Positions 46,983 through 56,064 are shown, numbered from the stretch's first letter. The stretch: 64,000 nucleotides of DNA from Terriglobia bacterium (GCA_020073585.1 JAIQEV010000006.1:46171-110170), one strand, 5' to 3'. The notes: generated by a model from the letters alone, not told the origin. Numbers and translations are program-made.

Positions 46983-47231
46983 AGGGCCTTCAGAGTACGA
47001 TTGTCGCGCCCGGCTGTAAAGTCCCCACCCGGCTTCCGCGCCGCGCAAAGTGCGAGAGGCAACGGAGAGATCCGCCGCGTGAGCAGAGAAGCTTCTGTTA
47101 CATCAATGCGATGAAGGGCAGTTCGTTTCCGTAAAGTGTTGAATAATAAAGCTATATTTTCCTGTTGTGGAAAGCGGTCAAAGCGGATTAAAATGGTCGC
47201 CTTTCGCGCCTTGCACTTGGATTGCTTGCAA

Positions 47232-48203
47232 ATGCCTACGGCAGAACACAACCTGCTGGGAGATACCGCCGCACCCGGCCGCACCGGGCGAACCGGCAGG
47301 TCTGTCCTGGACAGCATCGGCAACACGCCGCTGCTGCGGCTGGAGCGCATCGGGCGGGCCTTCCCGCACGTCGAATTCTGCGCCAAAGCGGAATGGTTCA
47401 ATCCCGGCGGGTCGGTGAAGGATCGCCCCGCGCTGGGCATGCTCCAGGCCGGGCTGGCCAGCGGCGCGCTGCGCCCCGGGAAAACCATCCTCGACGCCAC
47501 CAGCGGCAACACCGGCATCGCCTACGCCATGATCGGCGCCGCGCTGGGGTATCCCGTGAAGCTGTTTCTCCCGGAGAACGCTTCGCACGAGCGCAAACTG
47601 GTGCTCTTCGCCTACGGCGCGGAGACCGTGCTCACGCCGGGCGACGAAGGCACCGACGGAGCCATCCGCCGGGTGCGCGAACTGCACGCCGCGGAACCCG
47701 AAAAATATTTTTATCCCGACCAGTACAGCCACGCCGCCAACTGGCAGGCGCACTACCACACCACGGCCAATGAGATTTGGGAACAGACCGGCGGGAGGAT
47801 CACCCATTTTGTCGCCGGGCTGGGCACCAGCGGGACATTCGTCGGGACCACGCGCCGTCTGAAAGAGCTCAATCCCGCGATTCGCTGCATCAGCCTGCAG
47901 CCCGACGCGCCTTTCCACGGGCTCGAAGGGTGGAAGCACATGGCGACGGCGCTGCGTCCGGCGATTTATGACGACACGCTGGCCGATGAAGATCTCGGCG
48001 TTTCCACCGAAGAAGCCTACGGCCTGGTGAAGCGCCTGGCGCGCGAGGAAGGCCTGCTGGTGAGCCCCAGCGCGGCGGCGGCGCTGGCGGGATGCTTTCA
48101 GGTGGCGGCGGGGATTCCGCGGGGGGAGCGCGCCGTGGTTGTTACCGTCTTTGCCGACAGCGCATCCAAATACCTGAGCGAACGCTTCTGGCAGGAAACG
48201 TGA
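47232..48203 (+). CDS. Cysteine synthase (CysM-type, PLP-dependent)
   Basis: A 323-residue PLP enzyme. The PLP lysine lies in NPGGSVKDRPAL, the SGNTG loop in DATSGNTGIAYAM, and the phosphate loop in AGLGTSGTFVGTTRRL. It forms cysteine from an activated serine. With the JAMM, ThiS-like and MoeB genes that follow, the set matches the mycobacterial CysM-CysO-Mec route, in which sulfur comes from a protein thiocarboxylate. The ATG at 47232 gives the usual length; upstream in-frame codons are AT-rich and unlike the family. Confidence 0.92.
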   Translation: MPTAEHNLLGDTAAPGRTGRTGRSVLDSIGNTPLLRLERIGRAFPHVEFCAKAEWFNPGGSVKDRPALGMLQAGLASGALRPGKTILDATSGNTGIAYAMIGAALGYPVKLFLPENASHERKLVLFAYGAETVLTPGDEGTDGAIRRVRELHAAEPEKYFYPDQYSHAANWQAHYHTTANEIWEQTGGRITHFVAGLGTSGTFVGTTRRLKELNPAIRCISLQPDAPFHGLEGWKHMATALRPAIYDDTLADEDLGVSTEEAYGLVKRLAREEGLLVSPSAAAALAGCFQVAAGIPRGERAVVVTVFADSASKYLSERFWQET

Positions 48204-48210
48204 TCCGCGC

Positions 48211-48641
48211 ATGAACACACTTTCGCAACTGGGGATCGGCAGGGAATTCGCGGAGCAGATCGGCCGCCACGGCGCGGAAACCTATCCGCACGAGTGCTGC
48301 GGGGCGCTGCTGGGGCGCGACGCCACCGCCGAGGCCGCGCGCGAGGTCCTGGCGCTGTTTCCGCTGGTCAATCGCCGCGACGATTCGCCGCGCAACCGCT
48401 TTGCGCGGAGAACGCCGCGCGCGAGCAGCAGCTTGACGTGGTCGGCTGGTACCACTCGCATCCGGACCATCCGGCGCGGCCCAGCGCGTACGATCGCGAG
48501 CACGCCTGGCCGTGGTACAGCTACGTGATCGTCAGCGTGCAGTCCGGCGCGCCGGGGGAGATGACCTCCTGGCGGCTGGCCGACGACCGCGCGGAATTTT
48601 CCGCCGAGGCCATCGCCATCCGGCAACACGCTTCGGCGTGA
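48211..48641 (+). pseudogene. JAMM/Mov34 protease (Mec/QbsD-like), frameshifted
   Basis: The first part (frame of 48211) reads GAETYPHECCGALLGRD with the conserved Glu and continues to NRRDDSPRNRFA. Homology then jumps to another frame: AENAAREQQLDVVGWYHSHPDHPARPSAYD with the HxH-x7-S-x2-D zinc motif, ending at 48641. About nine residues usually found between the two parts are missing, and the shift equals a loss of 3n+1 bases (28 would fit) near 48405-48412. All zinc residues remain, so the break may be recent or a sequence error. Confidence 0.85.
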
Positions 48642-48673
48642 GGCGGCGCCAGAGGATTTGAGGAGAAGCCACG

Positions 48674-48955
48674 ATGCCCGTGAAAGTGATCATCCCGACG
48701 CCGCTGCGCCCCTTCGCGGGCAAGCGCGATTCCGCGGAATTTAACGCCGCCACGGTCGGGGAAGCGCTGGGGTGTCTCACGGCGGAATTCGCCGAGCTGC
48801 GCAGGCATCTCTTCACCGAGGAAGGCAAGCTGCGCAGTTTCGTCAACGTCTACGTGAACGACGAGGACATCCGCTATCTGGCGAAAGAGGAGACCCGCAC
48901 GAAGGACGGCGACACCATCAACATCGTGCCTTCGATCGCCGGCGGAATTTTCTAG
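48674..48955 (+). CDS. ThiS/MoaD-like sulfur carrier ending GGIF (CysO-like)
   Basis: A 93-residue ubiquitin-fold protein: VKVIIPTPLRPFAGK, LRSFVNVYVNDEDIRYL and TKDGDTINIVPSIAGGIF. Sulfur carriers are active only with a C-terminal Gly-Gly. Here two residues (Ile-Phe) follow it, as in QbsE-type proteins, where a JAMM protease removes the extra dipeptide. The partner protease is the frameshifted gene just upstream. Confidence 0.9.
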   Translation: MPVKVIIPTPLRPFAGKRDSAEFNAATVGEALGCLTAEFAELRRHLFTEEGKLRSFVNVYVNDEDIRYLAKEETRTKDGDTINIVPSIAGGIF

Positions 48956-49069
48956 CACCGCCGGTTCGAGCGGAGGGCCGCTGGTTTTTGCCGGCCCGCA
49001 GCCGGGAAATCTTTCTTCGGCTACGCCGGGAGAACGGTTAGAATTTATAAGGGAGCAAGAAACGCAATC

Positions 49070-50254
49070 ATGGCCACAGGACTACAGCCCCTGGCGGGCA
49101 ACGCGGATGCCGCCAAGCTTTCCAAAGAAGAGATTCTCCGCTACAGCCGCCACTTGATCATGCCCGAAGTGGGCATGGAGGGGCAGCTCAAGCTCAAGCA
49201 GGCCAAGGTGCTGCTGATCGGCACCGGCGGGCTGGGCGCGCCGCTGGGGCTGTATCTTGCGGCGGCAGGCGTCGGGCGGCTCGGCCTGGTGGACTTCGAC
49301 GTCGTGGACTTCACCAACCTGCAGCGCCAGGTCACCTTCGGCACCAGCGACGTGGGCCGCCCGAAGATCGCGGCCGCGCGCGAGCGCCTGGCCAACATGA
49401 ATCCCAACATCGAGATTCAGGCCTTCGAAACCAAGCTCTCCAGCGAGAACGCCCTGGAGCTGTTCAAGGACTTCGACATCATCGTTGACGGCACCGACAA
49501 TTTCCCCACGCGCTACCTGGTGAACGACGCCTGCATCCTGCTCGGCAAGCCCAACGTGTACGGCTCGATCTTCCGCTTCGAAGGCCAGGCCACCGTCTTC
49601 GGCGCGCCCGGCGGGCCTTGCTACCGCTGCCTCTATCCCGAACCGCCTCCCCCGGGCCTGGTGCCCTCGTGCGCCGAAGGCGGCGTGCTCGGCGTGCTGC
49701 CGGGGATTGTCGGCACCATTCAGGCCATGGAGACGATCAAGCTGATTCTCGGCAGCGGCGACAGCCTGGCCGGGCGCCTGCTGCTCTTCGACGCCCTGGG
49801 CATGAAATTCCGCGAATTGAAGCTGCGCAAGAATCCGGCGTGCCCGGTGTGCGGCGAAAACCGCAGCATCCACAAATTGATCGATTATTACGAATTCTGC
49901 GGCATCCGCGGAGAAGAGGCGCCCGCGCCGGCCGCGCAGGTGCCGGAAATCACCCCGCGCGAGTTGAAGGCGCGCCTGGACCGCGGCGACGACCTCTTCG
50001 TCCTGGATGTGCGCGAGCCCCACGAATTCCAGATCTGCAACCTGCGGGGCCACCTGATCCCCCTCGGCGAAGTTCCGCGCCGCGTGCAGGAGCTCGATTC
50101 CTCGCGCGAGATCGTGGTGCATTGCAAGGGCGGCAAGCGTTCCGCGGAAGCCGCGGAGTTTCTGCGCAAGGCCGGCTTCCGGAAAATCTGGAACCTGAAG
50201 GGCGGGATTCTGGCCTGGTCGGACGAAGTCGATTCCTCCGTCCCGAAATACTGA
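49070..50254 (+). CDS. MoeB/MoeZ-type adenylyltransferase-sulfurtransferase
   Basis: A 394-residue protein. The E1-like domain has the ATP motif VLLIGTGGLGAPLGLYLAAAG, LVDFDVVDFTNLQRQ, the DGTDNFPTRYLVND region and zinc pairs CYRCL and CPVCG. A C-terminal rhodanese domain (about 295-394) has the active-site loop HCKGGKRS. It activates the sulfur carrier by adenylation and delivers sulfur. It lies after the carrier gene and completes the cysteine cluster. Confidence 0.95.
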   Translation: MATGLQPLAGNADAAKLSKEEILRYSRHLIMPEVGMEGQLKLKQAKVLLIGTGGLGAPLGLYLAAAGVGRLGLVDFDVVDFTNLQRQVTFGTSDVGRPKIAAARERLANMNPNIEIQAFETKLSSENALELFKDFDIIVDGTDNFPTRYLVNDACILLGKPNVYGSIFRFEGQATVFGAPGGPCYRCLYPEPPPPGLVPSCAEGGVLGVLPGIVGTIQAMETIKLILGSGDSLAGRLLLFDALGMKFRELKLRKNPACPVCGENRSIHKLIDYYEFCGIRGEEAPAPAAQVPEITPRELKARLDRGDDLFVLDVREPHEFQICNLRGHLIPLGEVPRRVQELDSSREIVVHCKGGKRSAEAAEFLRKAGFRKIWNLKGGILAWSDEVDSSVPKY

Positions 50255-50381
50255 GGCGAGCGAATTTGATGCGCAACAAATTTCATTCCGAAGGACGCCA
50301 GCAGACCCAGCGCGACTGTTGTTGTGCGCGCACGGCGGTGTGTCTGACGGGATGATTGCTGTCTGATCGCCTGTTTTTGAC

Positions 50382-50420
50382 GCCGCCGAACTCCTCGAGT
50401 TCGGCGGCTTTTGTTTTTTT
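50382..50420 (+). terminator. Rho-independent terminator after the sulfur-carrier cluster
   Basis: A 12-bp perfect stem (GCCGCCGAACTC with GAGTTCGGCGGC), a 3-nt loop and TTTTGTTTTTTT. Confidence 0.92.
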
Positions 50421-50486
50421 GGCCAGGTTTTTCGATCACCCGCGTTCTGCACGCCAAGAGGGCGCGAATTCAAAAAGGAGAAAATC

Positions 50487-51011
50487 ATGGGAGTCTATCA
50501 AGAGACGTTGCAGGCGAACGAAAACTACGCGCAGGAATTCAAGCTCGGGCATCTGCCCATGCCGCCGGGCCGCAAGCTGGCCGTCGTGGCCTGCATGGAC
50601 GCGCGCCTCACGGTTGAACAGGTTCTCGGCCTGGCAACCGGCGAGGCGCACATCATCCGCAACGCCGGCGGGCTCCTCACCGAGGACGCCATCCGCTCGC
50701 TGATCATCTCCACGCAGCTCCTCGGCACGCGCACCATCTACGTCATCCAGCACACCGATTGCGGCATGCTCACCTTTCGCGATGCGGAGCTCAGCGACCG
50801 CCTCGCCAGGGAGACCGGACACGACGCTTCGCACATCCACTTCCGCGCCTTTTCCGACGTCGCGAAGAGCGTCGCCATCCAGATCCAGCGCGTCCGCGAA
50901 ATCCCCTTCCTCCCCCGGGAAACCGATGTGCACGGCTTCGTCTATGACGTGCGCACCGGCAAACTCCGCGAAATCGCCGCCGCCGGGGCGGAGCAGGCGG
51001 CTACCGCTTGA
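50487..51011 (+). CDS. Beta-class carbonic anhydrase
   Basis: A 174-residue zinc enzyme interconverting CO2 and bicarbonate. The zinc ligands are Cys in VVACMDARLTVEQ (with the Asp-Arg dyad) and His/Cys in YVIQHTDCGMLTF. The RNAGG motif also fits. The ATG follows AAAAGGAGAAAA. Confidence 0.94.
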   Translation: MGVYQETLQANENYAQEFKLGHLPMPPGRKLAVVACMDARLTVEQVLGLATGEAHIIRNAGGLLTEDAIRSLIISTQLLGTRTIYVIQHTDCGMLTFRDAELSDRLARETGHDASHIHFRAFSDVAKSVAIQIQRVREIPFLPRETDVHGFVYDVRTGKLREIAAAGAEQAATA

Positions 51012-51090
51012 GTTCCCGCTGTTCTCCCGGTATCGTTGGACCTTCCGTCGTTCCCGCAAGCAACGGTGGAAACAAGGGGGAGGCAGAAGA

Positions 51091-51324
51091 ATGGCGGCAA
51101 CGAAGATCACGGTGATGAATAACGGCCCGCTGCGCGTCGAGGGCGATTTCGAGATTCTCGATTCCAGCGGCGCACCGTTCGGGCTTGCCGGGCGCACAGC
51201 GATTGGGCTGTGCCGCTGCGGCCACTCCGCGAATAAGCCGTTCTGCGACGGTGCCCATAAAGCCAAAGGTTTTGTGGACCAGGTGCAGGCGCGTGAGCTC
51301 CCTGCGCCGAAACCGCAAGCCTGA
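51091..51324 (+). CDS. CDGSH iron-sulfur domain protein
   Basis: A 77-residue protein. The core GLCRCGHSANKPFCDGAHK supplies the three Cys and one His that hold a [2Fe-2S] cluster in CDGSH proteins. The start at 51091 follows AAGGGGGAGGCAGAAG. Role unknown; the family acts in redox or iron handling. Confidence 0.93.
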   Translation: MAATKITVMNNGPLRVEGDFEILDSSGAPFGLAGRTAIGLCRCGHSANKPFCDGAHKAKGFVDQVQARELPAPKPQA

Positions 51325-51330
51325 GCCGGA

Positions 51331-51362
51331 TCGAGACAGTCTCAGGGATGGGACTGTCTCGA
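51331..51362 (+). terminator. Hairpin after the CDGSH gene, probable terminator
   Basis: An 11-bp perfect stem (TCGAGACAGTC with GACTGTCTCGA) and a 10-nt loop follow the CDGSH stop. The T-run is weak. The following 51363-51613 stretch is AT-rich without a gene. Confidence 0.5.
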
Positions 51363-51613
51363 TTTGATACGCCTGTACCAGCCCCATAATCCTTTCTGGA
51401 ATATTCAGTAACGCTATCAAAACAAATAGGATATTCCATAATTTAGGGAAATGAAGCATGTTTTCCAGCGTCTCATGACTCTGTCTCATCCTCGCCTGAC
51501 ACTACCGTAATAACTCTAACTCTTGTTTTATCAATACGTTAAAGTTCGAATGATTCCTTAGCCAAATGGTCCTTCTATTGCTTTCGTAGGGGATCGTTGG
51601 GTCTCTTTGGTTA

Positions 51614-52936
51614 TTGGGGGATGTTTTGGGCGGTTGGGGTACATTCGCCGGGTTTTCCCGGGGGAAATCGTCGCGCTTGCTGGGCGTCGCGGCCGCGGCC
51701 CTGCTGGGTGTGTTCTTTGGCGGGGTGCTGTGGCTGCGCGCGACGGGGGTTTCCGGAGCGCCGCAGACCTATCTCTATCTGGAGATTTGCGGGACCCTGC
51801 TGAGCTTCTGCTATGCCGCCAACGCCCTGGTGCGCTTCCGCGGAACGCATGATCGCACCGCGCTGATCCTGGCTTTTGGCTTTGTCGTCTCCGGCATCCT
51901 GGAAACGCTGGGGTATTTCGGCCTGGTGGATCTGCTGCAAGCCGGTCCGCTCTCGCTCGGCCGCGTGCCCATGAGCTGGATGGTCAGCCGCACGCTGCTG
52001 GCGATTGTGTTGCTCTCCGCGCTGGCGGTGGAGCGGCGCATGCCCGCCTCGCGGCAGCCCAGCCGGGAGATTGCCGGGGCCTTGCTGGTGGTGGTCGTGG
52101 CCGGGTATTTGACCAGCGCCGCCTTTCTGGCCGCGCCGGCCGCGCCGCTGGCCCGCGCCGCGCAACTGCTCTCGCGTCCCTGGGATCTGCTTCCCGGGCT
52201 GCTCTTCCTGGCGGCCGCCGGCTTCTACCACCGGCGCTTGCGGGAAACGCAAACGCTGCACGACTACGCGCTCTTCGCCGTGACCCTGCTCAATGCCGCC
52301 GGTCATGCCGCGGCCTGTTTTTCGCGGCAGCTTTTTGACGGGCCGTTTTTCCTGGCCGAAGTGTGCAAGACCGCCAGCTACGCTGTGCTGCTCGGCGGGG
52401 CGCTGCTGGATCAGGCCCGGCTATTCGAACAGGTCAGTGCCCTGGCGGTGAGCGATCCGCTCACCGGCCTGGCCAACTATCGGCGGCTGGTCACCGTGCT
52501 GAACGGCGAACTGGAGCGCTCACAGCGCAGCGGCCGGCCCTTCAGCGTGGTGCTGCTGGACATGGACGACCTCAAGGCCATCAACGACAAGTTCGGCCAC
52601 CTGACGGGCAGCCGCGCCATCTGCCGGCTGGGCCAGGTGCTGCGCCTCAATTCCCGCGCCATTGACACGGCGGCCCGCTACGGCGGCGATGAGTTTGTCC
52701 TGGTGCTTCCCGACGCGGGAGGCGATGTGGCGGCGCGCGTCGTGGAGCGCGTCCGGGAGCGCCTGACCCACGACGGCGAGCTGCCGCGCCTCTCCGTGAG
52801 CGCCGGCGCCGCGATCTTCCCGGAGGACGGGGACACCGCGGAAACGCTCCTGATGGCCGCGGATCACGCTCTCTATCGCATGAAGCACCGGCGCACGAAT
52901 TTGCAGGCGATTTCCCGCATTGCGGCGTGTTTGTGA
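51614..52936 (+). CDS. Membrane diguanylate cyclase (GGDEF domain)
   Basis: A 440-residue protein. Seven or eight hydrophobic segments occupy about residues 20-270. The GGDEF domain follows (DPLTGLANYRRLVTVLN, FSVVLLDMDDLKAINDKFGH, and the active-site motif YGGDEFVLVLP). It makes cyclic di-GMP. No inhibitory RxxD is obvious. The first usable start in the frame is TTG at 51614, without a clear ribosome-binding site; the true start is uncertain. It is followed by a PilZ gene 8 bp later. Confidence 0.9.
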   Translation: MGDVLGGWGTFAGFSRGKSSRLLGVAAAALLGVFFGGVLWLRATGVSGAPQTYLYLEICGTLLSFCYAANALVRFRGTHDRTALILAFGFVVSGILETLGYFGLVDLLQAGPLSLGRVPMSWMVSRTLLAIVLLSALAVERRMPASRQPSREIAGALLVVVVAGYLTSAAFLAAPAAPLARAAQLLSRPWDLLPGLLFLAAAGFYHRRLRETQTLHDYALFAVTLLNAAGHAAACFSRQLFDGPFFLAEVCKTASYAVLLGGALLDQARLFEQVSALAVSDPLTGLANYRRLVTVLNGELERSQRSGRPFSVVLLDMDDLKAINDKFGHLTGSRAICRLGQVLRLNSRAIDTAARYGGDEFVLVLPDAGGDVAARVVERVRERLTHDGELPRLSVSAGAAIFPEDGDTAETLLMAADHALYRMKHRRTNLQAISRIAACL

Positions 52937-52944
52937 GGAGCGCG

Positions 52945-53250
52945 ATGCCCGTACTCAAGAACAGCATCCCGCCGCGCGTCGAACGGCGCATCCCCATGGA
53001 GGTGGCCGTGGTGCTCGACGGCCATGGCGAGATGCCCGGCCGGGAAGTCACCTTTACGGAAAATGTCAGCGCCCGCGGCGCGCGCGTCGTCACCATCCGC
53101 CGCTGGACGCCCAATGACCGCCTGACGGTGAAGTCGCCGGCGGGAAACTTTCGCACCTCGGCCCGGGTGGCCTACTGCCAGTCCTTGCGCGGCGAAGGCT
53201 ACGCGATTGGCGTGGAGTTCCTGGACCCGCGGGGGCGATGGGTTGTCTGA
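52945..53250 (+). CDS. PilZ-domain protein paired with the diguanylate cyclase
   Basis: A 101-residue protein with RVERRIPMEVAVVLDG at the N-terminal motif and ENVSARGARVVT as the NxSxxG motif, ending AIGVEFLDPRGRWVV. GAGGAG lies upstream of the ATG. The tight spacing to the cyclase gene suggests a synthase-receptor pair. Confidence 0.85.
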   Translation: MPVLKNSIPPRVERRIPMEVAVVLDGHGEMPGREVTFTENVSARGARVVTIRRWTPNDRLTVKSPAGNFRTSARVAYCQSLRGEGYAIGVEFLDPRGRWVV

Positions 53251-53400
53251 ATCCAGAAAGCAGCTCGACTCCGAGTCGTAGCGGATAGGAGGAAACGCCT
53301 GGAACAGGAATCAGAAACTAGCGCAGGAAGACGCCGTGCGGAGTGCAGCAAGAGCCGCCCGGCGTTTTCCATTTTTACGCGGTCCGCGCGGGAACTCTTA

Positions 53401-54504
53401 CTAAACCGGCCTCGCATCGCCGGCTGTGCCGCGGATCACCCGGTAGAGCCACAGGGTCTTTTCCACCATCGCGTCCGCCGAAAAGTTTTGCTGCACGCGC
53501 GCGCGCCCGGCGCGGCCCAGTTTTCCCGCCAAGGCCGGGTCGCGCAGCAGGCGCGCCACCGCTTCGCGGATCTCCGCGACGTCCGGGCCGGAAACCAGCA
53601 GGCCGCTGGATTCGTGCTCGATGATTTCCGGGAGCGCGCCCTTGGCGAAGGCGATGCACGGCGCCTCGCAGGCCATCGCCGCCAGCAGGGAATTGTTCAG
53701 CGCCTCGAAGAACGACGGCAGCAGGTAGACGTCCACCGCGGCATAGACGTTCTCCACATCCTTGACGAATCCCGGGAAGAGCACGGCGTCCGCGACGCCC
53801 AGCTCGCGGGCCAGCGCTTCGAGTTGCCCGCGCAGCGGGCCGTCGCCGGCCAGCAGCAGCCGCATTTGCGGAAATTCCGGGCGCAGCGCGGCCAGCGCGC
53901 GGATCAGCCATTCCTGGCCCTTGTCCGCGAGAAAGACTCCGGCACAGCCGAGCAGCGGGATTCCTGCCGCGAGGCCCCAGCGGGCGCGGGCCTGCCGGCG
54001 CTGCTCGGCGCTGGGCGGCGGCGGAATCTCCGCCCCTTCGTGGATCACCGCGATCTGCAGCGGCGGGATGCCGCAGGCCGCGACCTTTCCCGCAACCCAC
54101 TGCGAATTGGCGATGATGCGCCGCGCCGCGCGGTAGCGCGCTTTGGCCAGCCAGAAGCGCGATAGCGGATAGCCCACGCGCCGGGAGATCACCAGGGAGG
54201 TGCGCCGGTGGGCCTTCGCCAGCCAGGCGGCGGTCAGGGCCTGCGGCTCGTTGGCATGCACGATTTCCGGCACGCCCTGCGCGAAGATCCTGCGCAGCAG
54301 GAAGAAGGCCCGCAGCGTGGAATGCCGCGCGGGAACGGTGTGCACGGTCACGCCGCAGCCGCGCGCGCGTTCCGCGAGCGGGGAATTTTCCAGGGCCAGC
54401 AGCTCGGCGGCATGCCCGCGCGCGTGCAGGTCTTTCAGCAGCAGCAGCGCCTGGTTCTGCCCGCCGCGCCATTCGCGCTCCAGGTCCACGCAGAGCACTC
54501 TCAT
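53401..54504 (-). CDS. GT4-family glycosyltransferase
   Basis: A 367-residue GT-B enzyme: N-terminal RVLCVDLEREWRGGQNQALLLLKDL, the linker SRRVGYPLSRFWLAKARYR, and the C-terminal half with LGCAGVFLADKGQEWLI, LLAGDGPLRGQLEALA, VLFPGFVKDVENVYAAVDVYLLPSFFEALNNSLLAAMACE (E-x7-E donor motif region). Its start overlaps the stop of the GT2 gene. Likely acts on lipopolysaccharide or another surface glycan. Confidence 0.92.
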   Translation of the reverse strand: MRVLCVDLEREWRGGQNQALLLLKDLHARGHAAELLALENSPLAERARGCGVTVHTVPARHSTLRAFFLLRRIFAQGVPEIVHANEPQALTAAWLAKAHRRTSLVISRRVGYPLSRFWLAKARYRAARRIIANSQWVAGKVAACGIPPLQIAVIHEGAEIPPPPSAEQRRQARARWGLAAGIPLLGCAGVFLADKGQEWLIRALAALRPEFPQMRLLLAGDGPLRGQLEALARELGVADAVLFPGFVKDVENVYAAVDVYLLPSFFEALNNSLLAAMACEAPCIAFAKGALPEIIEHESSGLLVSGPDVAEIREAVARLLRDPALAGKLGRAGRARVQQNFSADAMVEKTLWLYRVIRGTAGDARPV

Positions 54505-55268
54505 GCCCCGTCCTGCTTCCCGGCCTGGCGGACGAGCTGGCCGAGTTTCCGGTACTTGAGGCGGACCGCCCGGGCGGCCATCTGGGCGATCAGCGCCCCG
54601 CGGTAGCCGTCCAGGAATCCGCCGCGCAGCACGAAATTCTGGAACCAGCTCCACGGCGTGGCCAGCCACAGGGCCCCGCGCCAGCGGCGCTTGCCCGCGG
54701 CATAGAGTTGCTGCGCCGCCAGCGTGGTATAGCGCTCGACGTTGGCCTCGTGCTCGGCGAAGGAGCGCACCGTGTAATGCAACAGATCCCCGTTCAGCCG
54801 GCCCGGCGGCCCTTCGCCGCGCAGCGATTCGTGCACGATGCCCTCGAAGCGCGCCGCATCGCGCCGGTACAGCCGCCGCTGATAATCCGGATACCAGCCG
54901 GAGTGCCGGATCCACGCTCCGAGATACCAGGTGCGCCGCGCCACCTCATACACTGCCGCACCGGGCGTGCCCGCCTTCCACTTCCGTAGCGCGCCCTGCA
55001 GCGCCGTGCTCAGTTCCTCGTCGGCGTCCAGCGAGAAAATCCACTCGTGCGCGGCCTGGGCCGCCGCGAAATTCTTCTGCTCGGCATAGTTGGTCCAGGC
55101 GCGCGTGAATACCTTGGCTCCGTGTTCTCGCGCAATCTTCACCGTGCGATCCGTGCTCCCGGAATCTACGACGACGATCTCCTCCACGACGCCGGCCAGC
55201 GACGCCAGCGCGCGCGGAAGATTGTGCTCTTCGTTGCGCGTGATCAGACAGGCGGAAACGTGGTTCAT
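54501..55268 (-). CDS. GT2-family glycosyltransferase (WaaE/KdtX-like)
   Basis: A 255-residue GT-A enzyme. VSACLITRNEEHNLPRALASL, IVVVDSGSTDRTVKIA and the DxD-like FSLDADEELS give the fold. The motif YPDYQRRLYRRDAARFEG and the HYTVRSFAEHEANVERYTTLAA segment are typical of the WaaE/KdtX group of LPS core transferases. The stop overlaps the GT4 start (ATGA). Confidence 0.92.
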   Translation of the reverse strand: MNHVSACLITRNEEHNLPRALASLAGVVEEIVVVDSGSTDRTVKIAREHGAKVFTRAWTNYAEQKNFAAAQAAHEWIFSLDADEELSTALQGALRKWKAGTPGAAVYEVARRTWYLGAWIRHSGWYPDYQRRLYRRDAARFEGIVHESLRGEGPPGRLNGDLLHYTVRSFAEHEANVERYTTLAAQQLYAAGKRRWRGALWLATPWSWFQNFVLRGGFLDGYRGALIAQMAARAVRLKYRKLGQLVRQAGKQDGA

Positions 55269-55336
55269 AGGGGGATGCGGAAAAGTATCTCATAAAAGAT
55301 GGCGGCGGCCAGGGGAAGCCGGGGGGATTGCCGTGC

Positions 55337-55870
55337 CTATTTCAGTTCGAGAGTCATGCGGATGGTGCTGGAACCGATGCGAAACTCCGCGCCATCCACC
55401 AGGTAGGCGGCGCGCGTGCGCTCTTCGTCGTAGAACGTGCCGTTCGTGGATTCCAGGTCCTTCAGGTTGATGGCCGTGTCCTTGACTTCGAGCAGGCAGT
55501 GGTAGCGCGATACCTCGGGGTCGTCGAGCGCCAGGTCGGCGCCCTTCCTCCCCAGCGTCACGCGCGGCTTGGTGAGTTCGAAGACCAGGCCTTTCGAAGG
55601 CCCGGTGGTGACCGTGAGCAGCACACGCCGCCCCTGCGGCAGGCTGAGTCCCTCGTAGTCGTCTTTGACCAGCAGATTCGGGTTGGTGCCGTCGGCCCGC
55701 GCAAACGACGGCAGGGGCGAGATCACCATGGTACTGTCCATGCGCCGGCGGATCTCGATCACCGTGGTCTGCCCGCACTTCGAGCAGCGGAACTGCACCT
55801 TGGGGTGCGCGCCCACGTCCGCGTCTTTCAGAACGTGCTGCATGCCGCAATGAACACACGCCGTTTGCAT
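55337..55870 (-). CDS. Zinc-ribbon and FHA-domain protein
   Basis: A 177-residue protein. An N-terminal zinc ribbon (CVHCGMQHVL and CSKCGQTTVIEIRR, of MJ0042 type) is followed by an FHA domain (VTLGRKGADLALDDPEVSRYHCLLEV, LKDLESTNGTFYDEE). FHA domains bind phosphothreonine peptides in signalling. It stands alone. Confidence 0.92.
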   Translation of the reverse strand: MQTACVHCGMQHVLKDADVGAHPKVQFRCSKCGQTTVIEIRRRMDSTMVISPLPSFARADGTNPNLLVKDDYEGLSLPQGRRVLLTVTTGPSKGLVFELTKPRVTLGRKGADLALDDPEVSRYHCLLEVKDTAINLKDLESTNGTFYDEERTRAAYLVDGAEFRIGSSTIRMTLELK

Positions 55871-56013
55871 GCAAAAAGCTTAGCACTCCGCGGCGCTTTG
55901 CGGGAGGGCGGGGGCGCGGCCGCGTGCGGCAAGAGTAAAGCGGATTTTTCCGCGCACAGGCGCGGGGCACTGTCTTAATTCGCCGTGACGCCCCCGTGAG
56001 TCTGGAGGGCGAC

Positions 56014-56043
56014 TTGCATCGCCTTGGAGATTCCGTGTATCTT
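56014..56043 (+). promoter_or_regulatory. Possible promoter of the AT-rich island genes
   Basis: TTGCAT and TATCTT with an 18-bp spacer, just before AAGGAGAAGG and the ATG at 56065. Confidence 0.35.
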
Positions 56044-56064
56044 CCTAGATAAGGAGAAGGTTAC

